Part shown: positions 55,572 to 64,000 of the stretch, piece by piece | Numbering within the stretch: position 1 is the first letter of the stretch | Layout: the number at the start of each line of letters is the position of its first letter | Origin: Streptomyces achromogenes | GTDB taxonomy: Bacteria; Actinomycetota; Actinomycetes; Streptomycetales; Streptomycetaceae | Reading direction: 5' to 3' | DNA: 64,000 nt | NCBI RefSeq assembly: GCF_030816715.1 | Contig: NZ_JAUSYH010000001.1 | Span: 62,001-126,000, forward strand | Program-made: the position numbers and the translations under genes | Notes under the pieces: generated by a model | The model's input: only the letters and a program-made list of their open reading frames with translations | Told to the model about the DNA's origin: nothing | The model's database searches: none

Positions 55572-56237
55572 ATGCGGAACGAAAAGGTGTTTTCAGTGCG
55601 AGGAGACGCAGAATTGATCGCGCGCGCAGGTCATCTCTTCGAGTCCGCGCGGACCGAATTCCTGTGCGCCGCCCAAAACCTCCAGACCTGGTCGCAACCG
55701 GGGGCCAGGGCCGCGGTCCGGAATCGGATGCGCGCGGCGGATCCCGCTGACTTCACCCCTCGGAAGCTGCTCAGCCCGGTGGCACTCGCCGACGAGGAGG
55801 CCCGCGCGCACCTGCGGCTGGTGCGGAGTAAGGGCGCTCTCGTTCGGATCAGCCGTTCGCCGCTACCGCACGAGACCATCCTCATCGACCGGCGGGTGAT
55901 GATCCTTGCCGGGCAGGAGACCCCCACTGGCCGGGAGTACACCGTGACGACGTCACAGATCCTGGTCGACGGCGTTCACTCGCTGTTCCGGGCGATCTGG
56001 GATGCGGCCGTCGATCTCGAAACCTATCTGCGCAGCGATGTCCCGCCCCTCGATGCCGACGGCCGCATGATCCTCAAAGCCCTCGCTTCGGGCCTCACCG
56101 ACGAATCGGCAGCCAAACAACTCGGCGTCTCCCTACGCACCTACCGGCGGCGTGTGGCCGAGCTGATGGCCAAACTCGAGGCCGACTCCCGCTTCCAGGC
56201 CGGGCTGCGTGCAGGCGAGCTGGGGTTACCTCGCTAA
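55572..56237 (+). CDS. Transcriptional regulator with a PLD-like sensor and C-terminal HTH
   Basis: 221 aa: GDAELIARAGHLFESARTEF and LCAAQNLQTWSQPGARAAVR, then IDRRVMILAGQETPTGREYT form a TrmB/PLD-like domain. MILKALASGLTDESAAKQLG with VSLRTYRRRVAELMAKL is a LuxR-type helix-turn-helix. This two-part plan is typical of actinobacterial LuxR-like regulators that lack a receiver. It starts 43 bases from the divergent aldo/keto reductase gene. Confidence 0.88.
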   Translation: MRNEKVFSVRGDAELIARAGHLFESARTEFLCAAQNLQTWSQPGARAAVRNRMRAADPADFTPRKLLSPVALADEEARAHLRLVRSKGALVRISRSPLPHETILIDRRVMILAGQETPTGREYTVTTSQILVDGVHSLFRAIWDAAVDLETYLRSDVPPLDADGRMILKALASGLTDESAAKQLGVSLRTYRRRVAELMAKLEADSRFQAGLRAGELGLPR

Positions 56238-56370
56238 CGACCTGGGGAGCGATATCAGCTCCCGGATCTGCCTGGCTGCCTGGGGCTCTGCGGGATCAGG
56301 ACGCCGCTGAGGAGCAGTGACGCCGGTGAGGCGGATCGCGGTCGCCGCAGCCTTGACCGGCGCGTCTTGG

Positions 56371-57537
56371 TCAGGGAGTGGACCGCAGCGGCGGTGCCTG
56401 CCACGTCATCCCGGGCGGCTGGAGTAGGGGCGAGGGCTCGGGTCCGGGGTCATCGGTGTCGACGACTCCGGCGGCCGTGTGGTCGAAGTCAGCGGGCCAG
56501 CGGGTGTGTTCACTGGCCAGGGCGCCGGTCAGGCGTGCTTCGACAAGGCTGGCGGTGCTCAAGTCGGTGCCGCGCAAGTCGGCCATGCGGAGGTCGGCGC
56601 GGTGGAAGACCGCGCCGTGGGCGTCGGCCTTACGTAGGTTTGCCTCGCGCAGGTCGGTCTCGGTGAAGTCGGCGTCACGCAAGTCGGTTTCGACCAGCTT
56701 CGCGGCCCGTAGGTCGGCCAGAATGCAGCGAGCGCGGCGGAGAATCGCAGTCGTGAGGTCGGCATGCCGCAGGTTGACCGAGACCAGCGACGCCTGGGTC
56801 AGATTGGCGTGGTACAGGCCCGCCGCCTCCATGCAGGCGCGGTCGAAGTTGACCTCGGGGAACCACAGTCCGTCGCAGTCGGCTCGGCGCAAGTCGGTGA
56901 TGCTGAGATTGACCCAGGACTGCTCCCGGTGCTGGCACAGCACACCGAGCGCGGTCAGCGCCACCTGGGCGTCGGCGGCGCGAGTCTCCAGGGGTGCGAT
57001 GTCGTTGATGGGCACGTCTGCCGCCGGTGATTCCGGCCCGGCGGGTGGCCAGGGCAGGTGTGTACGCAGGTACGCGGCCTGGATGGAGATGATGGCCTCC
57101 CGGTCGCGGGCGGACTGCTCCGCGATCCGCCACAGCGCGTGCAACCCGCCGATGCGTACATCCAGCCTGTCGCTGCCGAGCTGGTCGACGGCCCGGCTGA
57201 ACCGGTCGGTGACGTAGCCCTCCTGGGTGGCGCGCAATCCGTCCTGACTCACCCGCAGTTGCCGCCAGGTGGCGTACGCGCCGAAAAGCACGACCAGGCC
57301 GCCGACCACCTGCAGAAGCGTCGTACGGACATCGTTCACCGCCTTCAGCCGATCCTGCGCGGCGACGCTCGCCCCGGCGAGATCGTGGTCGACCACCACC
57401 CCCGGCAGTACGACGAACACCGTGCCCAGAATGACCAGCCCCGCCCCGGCCAGCAGACCTGCGGCTACACGACGCCTGACCAGCCCGTCGTGCCATGCCC
57501 GCCGCCCGCGGTCTGGCTCCCCTATCTCCATGGGCAT
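56371..57537 (-). CDS. Pentapeptide-repeat membrane protein
   Basis: 388 aa. Two membrane helices (about 26-50 and 75-95: AGLLAGAGLVILGTVFVVLP and LQVVGGLVVLFGAYATWRQL), a linker with VTDRFSRAVDQLGSDRLDVR and IGGLHALWRIA, then pentapeptide repeats from about 215 to 335 (ADLTTAILRRARCILADLRA, ETDLRDADFTETDLREANLR, ADLRMADLRGTDLSTASLVE). The repeat helix is probably cytoplasmic. This arrangement is common in streptomycetes and its role is unknown. Confidence 0.92.
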   Translation of the reverse strand: MPMEIGEPDRGRRAWHDGLVRRRVAAGLLAGAGLVILGTVFVVLPGVVVDHDLAGASVAAQDRLKAVNDVRTTLLQVVGGLVVLFGAYATWRQLRVSQDGLRATQEGYVTDRFSRAVDQLGSDRLDVRIGGLHALWRIAEQSARDREAIISIQAAYLRTHLPWPPAGPESPAADVPINDIAPLETRAADAQVALTALGVLCQHREQSWVNLSITDLRRADCDGLWFPEVNFDRACMEAAGLYHANLTQASLVSVNLRHADLTTAILRRARCILADLRAAKLVETDLRDADFTETDLREANLRKADAHGAVFHRADLRMADLRGTDLSTASLVEARLTGALASEHTRWPADFDHTAAGVVDTDDPGPEPSPLLQPPGMTWQAPPLRSTP

Positions 57538-57624
57538 GAGAGCCTAGGCGCCGCTCAGAAGACGATCAAGAGTGCTGTGCCACTGGCCCGTGACATGAGA
57601 ACGGCCGTACGGGTTGGATGAGTT

Positions 57625-58377
57625 GTGAAGCTCACCTGGGCCCGTGCGGCCTGTTCCAATCCTGCCCTGTCCGGCATCTCGCGCGCACACTTCGGCGAGT
57701 TACTCGAAGAACTCGCGCCCCGGTGGCAGGCCGCGCGGGAGTCGGCGCTACACGAGCGGCGTGGCGGAGACCGGAGGCGGGCGGCCGGCGCCGGGCCCAA
57801 GCAGCGCATGGTCTTCGTAGACCGGCTCCTGGTCACGCTGGTCCACCTGCGGCTTGGGATCCCGCACGCCGCGCTGGCTGAACAGGCGTTCGTCTCCGGC
57901 AAGAAGAAGCAGAACACCATTAAGACCACCACCTTCAGTGACCCGCAGGGCCGCACCCTGTTCAGCGGTGTGGTCCGGCCGGGCCGCATGCACGACCAAA
58001 CCGCCGTGCGCACCGAGGGCATCGCCGAGCAGTTCCACCGGCACCCCAGAGTCAAGGCCGAGGTTGACGAGGGCTACCGGGGCCTGGCCAACGAGTTCCC
58101 CGGCCAGGTCAGCGCCCCGCCGAAGAAGCCGAAGGACGACGCGCCGCTGGGCGAACAGCACGCCTGGCGCGAGCAGCGCCGCCGCCAGTCCTCCGCGCGG
58201 ATCTGCGTGGAGCACACCAACGCCGAGTACAAGCAGTGGCGGCCCTTGCAACGGTTCACCGGCCGCCGCGAGATCTACGCCGAGACCCACCTTGCGATCT
58301 CAGCCCTGGTCTCTGACCGCTCCGCCCGGCGGGCGACCCGCCGTAAGTCGAGCACGGAACTGGTGCTCGCCCGGTAG
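57625..58377 (+). pseudogene. IS112-type transposase with an in-frame internal deletion
   Basis: 250 codons. RMVFVDRLLVTLVHLRLGIP runs into HAALAEQAFVSGKKKQNTIK; in the family about 70 residues (helix-turn-helix and first catalytic Asp) lie between HAxL and FVSGKKKQNT. Later blocks are intact: RPGRMHDQTAVRTEGIAEQF, VDEGYRGLANEF (second Asp) and ICVEHTNAEYKQWRPLQRFT (Glu). The deletion keeps the frame, so a shortened protein could still be made, but it should be inactive. Confidence 0.85.
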
Positions 58378-58480
58378 GCCGCCTGCTGATCACCCACCAG
58401 CCAACCCGCCAGACCAGCACGCCCCGAACTCAATCGCTCCCAAGGTCGTAAGGTTGTCCCGTAAGTGATCTCGCTCTGCA

Positions 58481-58664
58481 ATGATCTTGATCATGTCAGG
58501 TGTGATCACGGCGTCGGAACCGTCCTGGATAGCCCCGTTTACCGGGCTGAGCCCGCGCATCTTCGGCAAGTTGGTGACCGCGCTTCGCCGCGAGGGCGCC
58601 AGCTCCCCAGGCCAGGGACGGCCGTGGGGTCTGCCGCTGGAGGACTGGGTGCTGTTGGCAGTCG
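58481..58664 (+). pseudogene. Transposase N-terminus, cut by IS copy B
   Basis: MSGVITASEPSWIAPFTGLS, PRIFGKLVTALRREG and GRPWGLPLEDWVLLAVA match the start of an IS5-superfamily transposase. The gene is interrupted at 58665 by IS copy B. Its C-terminus is found at 61740-62080, about 3 kb away. Confidence 0.8.
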
Positions 58665-59649
58665 CTTAGAGGTCGTTTTCTCCCGTTGTTTCATCCCGGA
58701 ATCTGCTGTTTGGTCTGCGGTTCCGGGTCGCGCCAGGAGATGGTGTTCTCGCTGGTGAGGCGGCGGGCCATGAGGTCGGTCATGGCGATGTGGATCATGG
58801 CTTCGGATCGGTGCGGGTGGGTTTCGTAGTCGCGGGCCAGTCGGCGGTGGAGCATGAGCCAGCCGTAGGTCCGCTCGACCACCCACCGCTTCGAGATCGG
58901 GACGAACCCCTTGGTGCCGGGCTTGCGTTGAGTGATTTCCATGTCGATGCCGAGGGTGGCTGCGTGCTCGACGAGGTGCTGGCGGTAGCCGCCGTCGACC
59001 CACGCTTTGCGGATGCTGGGATGTGCGGCGGCGACCTGGTCCAGGAGCTGGGTGCCGGCGATGGAGTCCTGCACGCTTGCCGCGGTGACCAGCACGGCGA
59101 GCACAAGGCCGATGGTGTCGGTGACGATGCTCCGTTTCCGTCCGACGATCTTCTTGCCGGCATCGATGCCCTGGCTGGTGGCGAGCACGCTGGTGGAGGT
59201 TTTCACGCTCTGCGCGTCGATCACGCAGGCCGACGGTTCGGCCTCCCGGCCTTCCTTCTGTCGTAAGAGTTGCCTGAGCAGGCCGTTGAGCTGGGCGAAT
59301 ACGCCTTCCTGCTGCCACCTGGCGAAGTAGCCGTAGACCGTGTTCCAGTGCGGGAAGTCGTGCGGGAGGTAGCGCCACTGGACGCCGGTGCGGTCCACAT
59401 ACAAGATCGCGTCCATGATGTCGCGCAGGTCGTGTTCCGGCGGCCGGCCGAAGTCCAGGCCCTGCCACGGCGCTCGAAGCGCCAGGCCGCCAGGACCGGC
59501 TCGACCAACTCCCAGCGGGCATCGGACAGATCACTTGGATAAGGACGTCGGCTTGGCATGCCTCCGGCGTACCGCCGCTCAACGAGTGCGCCCAGGCGCA
59601 CAGCAATGACGACGGAAGCACGCAGCCTGGGAAGCCGGGCATCCTGGGA
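58665..59649 (-). mobile_element. IS5-family element, copy B
   Basis: 985 bp, inverted relative to copy A at 22592-23576 and almost identical over its whole length. It sits in the transposase gene that begins at 58481. Confidence 0.82.
58691..59559 (-). pseudogene. IS5-family transposase, copy B, frameshifted
   Basis: Start MPSRRPYPSDLSDARWELVE at 59559. At about 59460 it reads agggcctgg where copy A has agggccctgg, so one C is lost and the next residues become WTSAGRRNTTCATSW. From about 59416 the right frame resumes as an open frame (MDAILYVDRTGVQWRYLPHD, KTSTSVLATSQGIDAGKKIV, WVDGGYRQHLVEHAATLGID, RWVVERTYGWLMLHRRLARD) and runs intact to the stop at 58691. The catalytic residues are intact here. 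Confidence 0.88.
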
Positions 59650-59804
59650 TGAGACAGGAACAAGCAGCACTCCGCCCCAACAGCCACACCTCAGGACTCA
59701 TCGACCCCAGCCACACCGGCTGCCTCCTTCGCATCGCATCCTCACCCATCGGGAATCCGTCTATAAACAGGCAAGACAGATGAAAACGACGTCTTACTGA
59801 GCGT

Positions 59805-59857
59805 TTCTCATCCTGAGCGCCAGGCGATCTCGATGGCGTGAACGGCGGCGACCGCTT
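59805..59857 (-). repeat. Orphan end of the IS found at 60.9-61.7 kb, inverted
   Basis: About 50 bases (gagcgtttctcatcctgagc to cggcggcgacc) are the reverse complement of 61668-61718, the 3' end of the transposase gene and IS. The MTHFR-like gene therefore lies between two inverted ends of the same IS type. Confidence 0.75.
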
Positions 59858-59874
59858 GCCGACCTGACGATGAT

Positions 59875-60807
59875 TCAGCCCAGCAGGTCGCGGATCTCCC
59901 GGACGAGGTCGATGGAGGTGTCGATCTCCAGTTTGCGGTTGGTGAGGCTCTCGACGTTGATCCCGAAAGGCAGGCCGAGGCGGCGGCAGTACGCGATCAG
60001 GGCCCGGGCGTTGAGGAGGCACTGCTCGTACGACGCGGCGAGGGGGTCGCCGCGGGTGATCTCGGCCTGGAGCCATCGCGGGACCTCGATGCCGAGCCAG
60101 GTCATGAACTCCAGGGTCTTCACCGACCCGCACGGGGCCAGGGTCAGCACTACCGGCTTCGGGTCCAGGCCCTGGTCGCGGCAGCCGTGGGTGTAGTCGG
60201 AGAGCATGTTGCGGGTGCGGTCCAGGTCGTAGCAGACCTGGGAGACGAAGAACTCGCAGCCGGCGTCCTGCTTACGCAGCATGCGTGCGTGCTCCGTCCC
60301 CGAGGCGGCGTGCCGTTCGGCGATGACCACGCCGCCCATCCGCGGCGGGAGGGAGAACCCGGCATGCCGGCGGTAGGCCTCGGGAAGGCTTGTGCGGACC
60401 ACCTGGTGCCGGGAGGCCGCGCCGACCAAGACGGTCAGCACCCGGTCGCGGTCGGCTTGCGACCACCAGCGGTCCAGCTGGTCGCCGGTGTACTTGCCCA
60501 CGGCGCGGTAGACGATCACCGGGCCGGCCCAGTCGGCGAGGTGGCCGTCGAGGAAGTGGGCCGGGTCCATCATCGGCATGAACGGGAACGGTCGCGGGGC
60601 CTCGGTCCGGTCGGCCTCGGCGTCCACGTCGTAGAGGATGAGCCCGTCGACCTGCACCGACCGGAGCCGGGTCAGGGCCGCGGCGGCGACGGCGTCGGCC
60701 TGCTCGGGGGTGGTGGTCTGCCGTGGCGGGGTCAGGCCGAAGAGCAGGACGCCGTCACGGGTGCGGTCCATGAGCTCGGCGGCTGTCACGGTCTCGGGGG
60801 AAGCCAT
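59875..60807 (-). CDS. Methylenetetrahydrofolate reductase-like protein
   Basis: 310 aa: GVLLFGLTPPRQTTTPEQAD, VDGLILYDVDAEADRTEAPR, VIVYRAVGKYTGDQLDRWWS, AGCEFFVSQVCYDLDRTRNM and KPVVLTLAPCGSVKTLEFMT. It has the MTHFR TIM-barrel cadence (the CEFFVSQVCYDL strand corresponds to the GxDFxxTQ region), with the substrate-binding Gln kept. Sequence elsewhere is far from MetF, so it may act on another C1 or flavin substrate. A lone gene hemmed by IS remnants. Confidence 0.78.
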   Translation of the reverse strand: MASPETVTAAELMDRTRDGVLLFGLTPPRQTTTPEQADAVAAAALTRLRSVQVDGLILYDVDAEADRTEAPRPFPFMPMMDPAHFLDGHLADWAGPVIVYRAVGKYTGDQLDRWWSQADRDRVLTVLVGAASRHQVVRTSLPEAYRRHAGFSLPPRMGGVVIAERHAASGTEHARMLRKQDAGCEFFVSQVCYDLDRTRNMLSDYTHGCRDQGLDPKPVVLTLAPCGSVKTLEFMTWLGIEVPRWLQAEITRGDPLAASYEQCLLNARALIAYCRRLGLPFGINVESLTNRKLEIDTSIDLVREIRDLLG

Positions 60808-60969
60808 TCGTGCATCATTTCATCCCACGAACGCTTCTGATCTTGTGGTTCGCGGGTGGTGGCGACTGGCGGTCGGGGTCCGTAACGCAGCAGGGCTCCT
60901 GGTCGTTGCGCTGGTGATCTCACTCGCCAACGTCTCGACATAGGAGCCCTGTTGGTCCCGTATTGTGCC

Positions 60970-61712
60970 ATGCTCTACGTCCCTCACGAGGTCGTTGAGC
61001 ACGTTTCCTGGCTCATCTACGCCCGAAGGTGTGAGGTGAGCTCCCGCTGGCGCAAGCTGGGCTGCTTCAGGCAGGCCCTGCTCGTCCTGGTGCACCTGCG
61101 CAAGAACGAGACCCTGGCCCAGGTCGCCGCGGGGTTCGGCGTCTCCACCGCCACCGCCGGTCGGAGATCCTCGCCGAGCGCGCTCCGAGCCTGCACGAGG
61201 CTCTGTGCGAGCTGCCACCAGAGGGGTTCGTCATCCTCGACGGCACCCTGATCGCCACGGACCGCATCGCGGCGGATGAGCCGTACTACTCGATGAAGCA
61301 CCGCCGTCACGGGATGAACGTGCAGGTCGTGGCTGCCCCGGACGGCAGGCCGCTGTGGTTCTCGCGGGCACTGCCCGGCCGCACGCCCGACCTGACCGCG
61401 GCCCGCGCGCACGGTGTGATCCAGGCATGCCTGTCCCGTCAGCTCCTCGTCTTCGCCGACCGCGCCTACCGCGCCTACCGCGCCTACCGCGGAGCTGGTG
61501 CCACTATCCGCACCCCGTACTACGGCCGCGACCTGCCCGAGAAGTACGCCCAGTTCAACCGCGACCACACTCGGCTGCGGGCCCCGGGAGAACGCGCCTT
61601 CGCCCGCCTCAAGCAATGGCGAATCCTCCGCAAAGCACGCTGCAGCACCAACCGAATCGGCCGCACGGTCGCCGCCGTTCACGCCATCGAGATCGCCTGG
61701 CGCTCAGGATGA
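60970..61712 (+). pseudogene. IS5-superfamily transposase, frameshifted
   Basis: MLYVPHEVVEHVSWLIYARR, CFRQALLVLVHLRKNETLAQ and VAAGFGVSTATA are in frame 1; at about 61158 the frame changes to EILAERAPSLHEALCELPPE. VILDGTLIATDRIAADEPYY (first Asp), QLLVFADRAYRAY (second Asp) and APGERAFARLKQWRILRKAR (Glu) follow to the stop at 61712. A few bases (WRYV codons) are missing at the break. A 9-bp repeat (61467-61492) adds six residues beside the second Asp. Confidence 0.85.
61467..61492 (+). repeat. 9-bp tandem repeat in the transposase gene
   Basis: CGCCTACCG repeated about three times (cgcctaccgcgcctaccgcg then cctaccgcgg) encodes RAYRAYRAYRG where the family has a single RAYQG or RAYRG. It directly follows the second catalytic Asp. 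Confidence 0.8.
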
Positions 61713-61739
61713 GAAACCCTCATTGACGCGGATATCCGC

Positions 61740-62080
61740 CTGGTCGTTGTGGTCGGTGAGCCTTTGCCCGGCAATCACAACGGCTGCCGGGCATGGGAGG
61801 AGACTGGCGCGAAGGCCGCCGTGGGCAGCCCACGATGGCCGACGGCGGCTATCCGGGCACCGGCCTCCTCATGCCCCACCGTCGTACCCCGGGCGAAGAG
61901 TTGCCGGGCTGGAAGCCCGAGCACAATCGCTCGCACAAGCAGGTCCGGGCCCGCGTCGAGCACGTCTTCGCCCGCATGAAGACCTGGAAGACCCTCCGCG
62001 ACTGCCGTCTCAAGGGCGACGGGGTCCGACACGCCATGCTCGGCATCGCCCGACTGCACAACGTCGCTCTCACGGGATAG
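61740..62080 (+). pseudogene. Transposase C-terminus, partner of the 58481 fragment
   Basis: RLVVVVGEPLPGNHNGCRAW with EETGAKAAVG (first frame), then PTMADGGYPGTGLLMPHRR and EHNRSHKQVRARVEHVFARM with KTWKTLRDCRLKGDGVRHAM. These are the last catalytic blocks (Asp in ADGGY, Glu in RVEHVFARMK) of the same family whose first 60 residues lie at 58481-58664. The middle is missing and the frame shifts at about 61830. Confidence 0.78.
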
Positions 62081-62147
62081 CTTCTGCCGCATACGAGACC
62101 TGAGAGGTCCCCGGGAGACGGCCCTCCCTCGCAGTCTCGGAGGAGAA

Positions 62148-62579
62148 TCAGGCGAGGCAGAACTCGTTGCCCTCGATGTCCTGCATCGTGATGCACGACT
62201 CGTTGACGCCATCGGCGCGCTGCGTCAGCACGTGTTTCGCGCCGAGCGCCATCAGCCGTGCGCATTCGGCCTCGAGCGTGGCCAGGCGCTCGTCACCCAC
62301 AAGCCCTGTGCCGACCCGCACATCAAGGTGCACCCGGTTCTTGACGACCTTGCCTTCGGGAACTCGCTGGAAGAGCACGCGCGGGCCCACACCCGAGGGA
62401 TCAGCGCACGCGAAGTAGACCTCCTCCTCAGGCGGCAGCGAGTGGTGGTACTCCTCCCACGTGGCAAAGCCCTCCGGGACTGTGGGTACGACGTACCCCA
62501 GCACCTCGCACCAGAAGGCGGCGAGGCGCGCAGGTTCCGCGCAGTCGAAGGTCACTTGGAACTGCTTGATCGTTGACAT
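62148..62579 (-). CDS. VOC family protein
   Basis: 143 aa, ATG 62579: MSTIKQFQVTFDCAEPARLA, AFWCEVLGYVVPTVPEGFAT, RVLFQRVPEGKVVKNRVHLD (metal His) and MQDIEGNEFCLA (terminal Glu). Single VOC domain of the glyoxalase-like type common in actinobacteria; substrate unknown. Complete. Confidence 0.9.
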   Translation of the reverse strand: MSTIKQFQVTFDCAEPARLAAFWCEVLGYVVPTVPEGFATWEEYHHSLPPEEEVYFACADPSGVGPRVLFQRVPEGKVVKNRVHLDVRVGTGLVGDERLATLEAECARLMALGAKHVLTQRADGVNESCITMQDIEGNEFCLA

Positions 62580-62633
62580 CGGCGCACGATAACAGGGGCT
62601 CTGCCCATCTCCCCGGGCAGGTGGATCCACACG

Positions 62634-63005
62634 TTGCCGGGAGGACTGCCCCTACAGCCAGCCCCGCCTCCGCCACCGCAAGAGTTTGCGGAAACGGCGG
62701 GTCCGACTCCCTGGGGGTACTGGGAAATCTGCTACAAGATCTTCGGTGATGGCCTGTATGTCGAGAAAGTTATCGGAAGCGCCGGGCGAACCGACAACAA
62801 CAATGCGAAGTCGATCCACCTTGAATACATCAAGGCCGGTGGCGTGCACTGGAAGAACGGCGCCCAAAGCTCCACCAGCGAATTGACGGAAACCTTCGTC
62901 CTCAACTGCCCCGTTTCGAGGGCGGGCAACTACTGCGCCAAGCTCTGGATCGCCAGCGGCGGCAGCCAGCACTACGGCGGTGAGGCCTGCATCTACGTCC
63001 ACTGA
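62634..63005 (+). CDS. Exported-type small protein lacking a visible signal peptide
   Basis: 123 codons from a TTG or GTG-like start region. The C-terminal 95 residues (WEICYKIFGDGLYVEKVIGS, NAKSIHLEYIKAGGVHWKNG, TETFVLNCPVSRAGNYCAKL, HYGGEACIYVH) have four Cys and look like a mature secreted beta domain. The first 20 residues are Pro-rich and not a signal peptide, so the gene may be N-terminally truncated. Family not recognised. Confidence 0.5.
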   Translation: MPGGLPLQPAPPPPPQEFAETAGPTPWGYWEICYKIFGDGLYVEKVIGSAGRTDNNNAKSIHLEYIKAGGVHWKNGAQSSTSELTETFVLNCPVSRAGNYCAKLWIASGGSQHYGGEACIYVH

Positions 63006-63035
63006 GCCCAGGGGACGGCCAGAGCCTCCCGGCCG

Positions 63036-63692
63036 CTATCCGCCCGGGGTCACGAGCCCCGACTCGTACGCCACCACCACGGCCTGTGCCCTGCTGTCCA
63101 GGTCCAGCTTGGTCATCGTGCGGTTGAGGTGGGTCTTGACCGTCGCCTCGCTGATGTAGAGGCGCTCAGCGATCTCCAGGTTGGACAGGCCCCGTGCGAT
63201 CAGTTTCAGGACCTCCCGTTCGCGGGCGGTCAACGCCTGCAGGTCGGGGGGCTGTTCGCAGACGGTCTGCCGGGCGTAGGCCTCCACAAGGCGGCGGGTG
63301 ACGCTGGGCGCGAAGAGTGCGTCGCCGCCGGCGATCGCGGTCACGGCGGCGAGCAGCCGTTCTGGGCCGGAGTCCTTGAGCAGGAACCCGCAGGCTCCGG
63401 CGCGCAGTGCCCCATAGACGTACTCGTCGAGGTCGAAGGTGGTCAGCATCAGGATGCGGGGCGGGGGGTCGCCGGCCGCGGCGAGGATGCGTTCGGTGGC
63501 CTCGATGCCGTTCATGCCGGGCATCCGGACATCCATGAGGATCACCTGAGGGGCGGTTCGTGCGGCCAGGAGGACGCCCTCCGCGCCGTCGCTAGCCTCG
63601 CCGACCACCTCGATGCCGGGTGCGGCACGCAGCAGGCCCACCAGGCCGGCCCGGATGAGGAACTGGTCGTCCACGACGAGCACGGTGGTCAT
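63036..63692 (-). CDS. NarL/LuxR-family response regulator
   Basis: 218 aa. Receiver: MTTVLVVDDQFLIRAGLVGL, VILMDVRMPGMNGIEATERI (phospho-acceptor Asp in MDVRMPG), RILMLTTFDLDEYVYGALRA and GFLLKD. Output: LTAREREVLKLIARGLSNLE and IAERLYISEATVKTHLNRTM. It is cotranscribed with the sensor kinase, whose stop overlaps its start (ATGA). Confidence 0.96.
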   Translation of the reverse strand: MTTVLVVDDQFLIRAGLVGLLRAAPGIEVVGEASDGAEGVLLAARTAPQVILMDVRMPGMNGIEATERILAAAGDPPPRILMLTTFDLDEYVYGALRAGACGFLLKDSGPERLLAAVTAIAGGDALFAPSVTRRLVEAYARQTVCEQPPDLQALTAREREVLKLIARGLSNLEIAERLYISEATVKTHLNRTMTKLDLDSRAQAVVVAYESGLVTPGG

Positions 63693-64000
63693 GTGGTGGT
63701 GTCGTCCCCCTGCTGTGCGGCCCGCGCGGACGTCGGCAGGATCAGCCGCACGGCGAAGCCACCTTGGTCCTGCGGGCCGATGTCGATCTGCCCGCCGTAG
63801 AGCTTGGCCCGCTCTCGCATGCCGAGCAAGCCGTGTCCCCCGCCGGTTCGTACTCTGTCTGGAATCACCCCCTCGCCGTCGTCCGTGACCGAAACCGTCA
63901 CCTGGTGCGGTTCATACCTCAGCAGTACCTGCGCACTCGCGCCGGGCGCGTGCTTGAGGACGTTGGTGAGTGCCTCCTGCACCACCCGGTAGGCGCACAG
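63689..64000 (-). CDS. Sensor histidine kinase (NarL-partner type), C-terminal part
   Basis: The visible 103 codons read LCAYRVVQEALTNVLKHAPG (N-box), VSVTDDGEGVIPD (G1), GHGLLGMRERAKLYGGQIDI (G2) and GGFAVRLILPTS. The rest, with the HisKA_3 domain, continues past the right edge. It partners the response regulator with which it overlaps. Confidence 0.95.
   Translation of the reverse strand: MCAYRVVQEALTNVLKHAPGASAQVLLRYEPHQVTVSVTDDGEGVIPDRVRTGGGHGLLGMRERAKLYGGQIDIGPQDQGGFAVRLILPTSARAAQQGDDTTT

Overview
The window is very GC-rich, uses GC-biased third codon positions, and carries families typical of streptomycetes: DUF3662 and MinD-like proteins, ALF repeats, STAS and HATPase anti-sigma pairs, a ScoF-like cold-shock protein, IS701, ISAs1, IS112-type and Tn3 debris. 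It looks like an accessory, possibly chromosome-arm or plasmid, region of a Streptomyces-like actinomycete. Ordinary genes are interleaved with at least 15 insertion sequences or fragments, and many genes are broken.

Layout. 1-1.2 kb: IS701 transposase running off the edge. 1.3-4 kb: VOC protein, a relict CRISPR leader with a one-spacer array and terminator, a lipoprotein and a secreted protein. 4.2-11.1 kb: nested mobile elements. An IS5-family transposase gene is split by an antisense group II intron (6801-8965, both ends defined) and by another IS5-family element (9546-10842) that carries a passenger gene. 11.5-16.6 kb: the most unusual locus. A STAND/NACHT ATPase gene is followed in the same frame, across one TAG, by a 1217-aa protein built from RNA polymerase beta C-terminal and beta' N-terminal core, with the catalytic residues of both barrels replaced. 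17-24 kb: IS6, IstB debris, YciI and SnoaL proteins, IS3 split by IS30, and an IS5 copy. 24-29 kb: TPR, helicase and RibD debris, an ankyrin protein, an ArsR-SRPBCC/DHFR-like operon with an operator, and a frameshifted DsbA-like lipoprotein.

30-41 kb: stress and signalling genes: katE catalase, CBS protein, malic enzyme, STAS and MEDS-HATPase regulators, a broken ANTAR protein, and MscL with a zinc ribbon. 42.6-45 kb: a DUF3662 domain in one open frame with a MinD-like ATPase. 45-52 kb: IS630 remnant, secreted protein, broken PAS-SpoIIE phosphatase, TnpB fragment, GNAT, cold-shock and MerR-type regulator genes. 52-58 kb: a predicted histone-fold doublet, ALF-repeat protein, aldo/keto reductase with a divergent regulator, and a pentapeptide-repeat membrane protein. 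58-62 kb: a transposase split around an IS5 copy, an MTHFR-like gene and another IS. 62-64 kb: VOC protein, an exported-type protein and a two-component system running off the right edge.

How the genes fit together. The STAND ATPase and dead RNA polymerase mimic form one unit, as a two-gene operon or a single split gene, in a setting like a defence island. My hypothesis is that it senses or sequesters factors that target host RNA polymerase, with the ATPase as the switch. The 33-41 kb cluster reads as osmotic and oxidative stress functions with partner-switching regulators. Single-base frameshifts are frequent here, so some pseudogene calls may be sequence errors. The TAG between the ATPase and polymerase-like parts could not come from a simple indel, because the frame is kept on both sides.
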